Origin: Treponema sp.
GTDB lineage: Bacteria; Spirochaetota; Spirochaetia; Treponematales; Breznakiellaceae
Reading direction: 5' to 3'
DNA: 5,762 bases
Assembly (NCBI GenBank): GCA_031288005.1
Contig: JAITSE010000063.1
Location: forward strand, 1-5,762
Shown: positions 4,218 to 5,762 of the stretch, piece after piece
Layout of the letters: each line of letters starts with the position of its first letter
How positions within the stretch are numbered: the first letter of the stretch is position 1
Position numbers and translations under genes: made by a program
The notes under the pieces: generated by a model
What the model saw: the letters and a program-made list of their open reading frames with translations, nothing else
Database searches by the model: none
What the model was told of the DNA's origin: nothing

Positions 4218-5544
4218 ATTCTCCATAACCGGCAATTACGTCCCGGAAAAAGTAGGCGCTGTCCTTGGGCGTCCGTTTTTGGGTTGTGTAATCAACGTGA
4301 ACAATGCCAAAACGTTTGGAATACCCGTATGCCCATTCAAAGTTATCGACAAAGGACCAGACGAAATACCCCTTGAGATTTACCCCTTCCTTGATCAGAT
4401 CCGCGCAGACCGCGAGGTGTTTACGGATATACCGGATACGATCCTGATCATGTACGCGGCCGTCAGGTCCAACCGCATCCTTTTGCGCGCAGCCGTTTTC
4501 GATAATGTAAAGAGGAAGCCCCCCGGATATGGACTGTATCCACAGAAGCTGCCGCCTGAGTCCTCCGGGAACGATGGGCCAATCCATGTCGGTGGTCTCC
4601 TGCCAGGCAGGTTTATCCGCATACTTAAAGGGGGCGTTCGCATCCCCGCTCACCGGGACCTCGTTGTAGTAATTCACCCCGATAAAATCGATAGGCTGGG
4701 AAATAATTTCCATATCGCCAGGTTTTATAGGGAACCGCATGTTCAATTCCTTGAGAACGATCTCCGGGTACTCCTTGCCCAGGACAGGCAGCATAAAGAC
4801 CTCGGTTGCAAACGCCCGGGCAATCTGCGCGGCCTTGATATCCGCCTCCCGGCGGGTAGCAGGACGGGGCGTGCTGGGATTCCAAGTGATCCCTATAGGC
4901 GCGCTAAGGCCGGTCTTACGATACGCCTGGACGATAAGCCCGTGGGCCAGGTTCACATGGTGTACCGCCTTAGCAGCCTGGTCCTTGTCCGCGATCCCCG
5001 GCGCATGAACGCCCCAAAGATAGCCCAGATAGGCAATACAGAATGGCTCGTTGATAGTGATCCACTGATCTACCTCTTCCCCCAATTCAGCGAAACATAC
5101 CTTGGCAAATTCGGCGCAAGCCTCGGCGGTGGACCGCTCCGCCCAGCCCCCCTTGTCCTGGAGAACCTGGGGCAGATCCCAGTGATACAGAGTAGCGCAG
5201 GCTTTAAGCCCCTGCTTATGAAGCTCCTTGATAAGGTTCTTGTAATACGCCACCCCCTCGGGATTCACCGCACCCGTACCGGTAGGAATAATCCGGGGCC
5301 AGGCAATGGAAAACCGGTAGCTCTTGAACCCCAGTTCCGCGATAAGGGCAATATCCTCTTTATACCGGTGATACTGATCGCAGGCGATCTCTCCATTTTC
5401 ACCGCAGTATACCGCCCCGGGAACCCGGGCGAAAGTATCCCAAATCGACTCCCCGCGTCCCCCCTCGTGGCCGGCTCCTTCTACTTGATAACTAGCGGTT
5501 GCGGTTCCCCAAAGGAAATCCTCAGGAAAATCTAAGGTATGCAC
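4213..5544 (-). CDS. GH1 family beta-glucosidase
   Basis: The product is 443 aa, a normal length for bacterial GH1 enzymes. It would hydrolyse beta-linked glucosides such as cellobiose by the retaining mechanism. Motifs in order: FLWGTATASYQVEG (10-23) with Q20, YRFSIAWPRIIPTG (76-89), H121-W122, TINEP (163-167) with acid/base Glu166, NYYN (291-294), YIIENG (346-351) with nucleophile Glu349, and WSFVDNFEWAYGYSKRFG (396-413). Glu403-Trp404 is the pattern of enzymes acting on unphosphorylated sugars, rather than the Ser-Lys-Tyr phosphate site of 6-phospho-beta-glucosidases. No signal peptide is present, so it is cytoplasmic and acts on imported oligosaccharides. The nucleophile motif has Ile348 where Thr is usual. 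The start is GTG 5544: GGAAGGAG (5552-5559) lies seven bases before it and the protein begins MHTLDFPEDFLWG. Upstream in-frame starts add unrelated sequence. Confidence 0.94.
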   Translation of the reverse strand: MHTLDFPEDFLWGTATASYQVEGAGHEGGRGESIWDTFARVPGAVYCGENGEIACDQYHRYKEDIALIAELGFKSYRFSIAWPRIIPTGTGAVNPEGVAYYKNLIKELHKQGLKACATLYHWDLPQVLQDKGGWAERSTAEACAEFAKVCFAELGEEVDQWITINEPFCIAYLGYLWGVHAPGIADKDQAAKAVHHVNLAHGLIVQAYRKTGLSAPIGITWNPSTPRPATRREADIKAAQIARAFATEVFMLPVLGKEYPEIVLKELNMRFPIKPGDMEIISQPIDFIGVNYYNEVPVSGDANAPFKYADKPAWQETTDMDWPIVPGGLRRQLLWIQSISGGLPLYIIENGCAQKDAVGPDGRVHDQDRIRYIRKHLAVCADLIKEGVNLKGYFVWSFVDNFEWAYGYSKRFGIVHVDYTTQKRTPKDSAYFFRDVIAGYGEW

Positions 5545-5551
5545 AATAAGA

Positions 5552-5559
5552 CTCCTTCC
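5552..5559 (-). promoter_or_regulatory. Ribosome binding site fixing the GH1 GTG start
   Basis: GGAAGGAG on the minus strand ends seven bases before GTG 5544. It excludes the longer frame beginning at 5691, whose extra 49 residues have no GH1 similarity and include the promoter region. Confidence 0.85.
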
Positions 5560-5601
5560 AAACAATCCGCAAAATTTCCAGATTATATGGTTCCAGCGGC
5601 T

Positions 5602-5630
5602 AGTATAATGTATTATAGGTACTAAGTAAA
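5602..5630 (-). promoter_or_regulatory. Sigma-70-type promoter for the GH1-CorC unit
   Basis: On the minus strand TTTACT (5630-5625) and TATACT (5607-5602) are 17 bp apart, matching four and five of six consensus bases. Transcription would begin near 5595, about 50 nt before the GTG start. A TATAAT on the same strand (5617-5612) is better by itself but has no -35 partner at proper spacing. Confidence 0.55.
5604..5617. promoter_or_regulatory. Symmetrical -10-like element between divergent genes
   Basis: TATAAT-GT-ATTATA is a palindrome that offers a perfect -10 hexamer on each strand (+ 5604-5609; - 5617-5612). It could serve the divergent + strand gene at the right edge, although no good -35 box is seen on that strand. 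Confidence 0.35.
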
Positions 5631-5683
5631 TGACTCGCGCTGCCTCAGGTAAAAATCCGACCATGGAAACCTGCACTACATCC

Positions 5684-5699
5684 GGCAGCAATACCTGCC
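5684..5699. other. Small hairpin upstream of the right-edge gene
   Basis: GGCAG (5684-5688) pairs with CTGCC (5695-5699) around a 6-nt loop. It lies 11 bp before the candidate start at 5710. It has no U-tract and is too short to interpret. Confidence 0.25.
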
Positions 5700-5709
5700 T
5701 AAGGAAACA

Positions 5710-5762
5710 ATGGGGTTATCCATGCAAGAAAAAAGACCGATAGATCGTGAGTTCGCCGTCCG
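5710..5762 (+). CDS. Possible start of a divergent gene, cut by the window edge
   Basis: An open frame begins at ATG 5710 (MGLSMQEKRPIDREFAV) or ATG 5722 (MQEKRPIDREFAV) and remains open to the end. TAAGGA at 5700-5705 stands four bases before the first ATG, and GGGG six bases before the second. Only 13-17 residues are visible and I do not recognise the family. It is divergent from the GH1 gene, so a regulator is possible, but nothing in the sequence shows this. Confidence 0.4.
   Translation, partial: MGLSMQEKRPIDREFAV

Noticed and set aside
4279..5535. 418-codon open frame on the + strand
   Set aside because: It lies entirely antisense to the GH1 gene, whose motifs and start signals are unmistakable. 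It has no recognisable domain, and long antisense frames are common opposite GC-rich codons.

Overview
The window looks like a chromosomal segment from a spirochaete, most probably a Treponema-like, host-associated anaerobe. This rests on the style of the genes: an HD-GYP protein with a short 'IPTGSYF...' type N-terminus, a cytoplasmic GH1 beta-glucosidase, and a CNNM/CorC-type CBS protein. It also fits GC-balanced genes separated by AT-rich gaps and a sigma-54 promoter. No rRNA or other marker gene confirms it, so the lineage is an inference.

Layout. Positions 1-318 are non-coding repeat DNA. They hold many copies of a GGTCTC/GAGACC core, a 21-bp tandem repeat, and a nearly perfect 30-bp-arm inverted repeat. 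A sigma-70-type promoter (346-374) then leads into an HD-GYP-domain gene (508-1716, +) whose metal-binding signature is altered. An AT-rich gap of about 590 bp follows, rich in dyad symmetry. It carries a consensus sigma-54 promoter (2100-2115), a 25-bp palindrome centred about 91 bp upstream of the predicted start of transcription, and a GC-rich, potentially structured leader of about 180 nt in front of an hsp20 gene (2305-2793, +). A strong intrinsic terminator (2837-2872) separates hsp20 from two genes that converge on it. These are a GH1 beta-glucosidase (4213-5544, -) followed 9 nt later by a CorC/TlyC-type membrane protein (2878-4203, -), apparently one transcription unit driven from a promoter at 5602-5630. 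A possible divergent gene begins at about 5710 (+) and runs off the end.

How it may work together. Each protein family is known. The unusual content is regulatory and structural: a small heat-shock gene that appears to be under sigma-54 and enhancer control with a structured leader, an HD-GYP protein with substitutions at positions that normally bind metal, and the compact repeat block at the left edge. No CRISPR array, transposase, tRNA or rRNA gene was seen.
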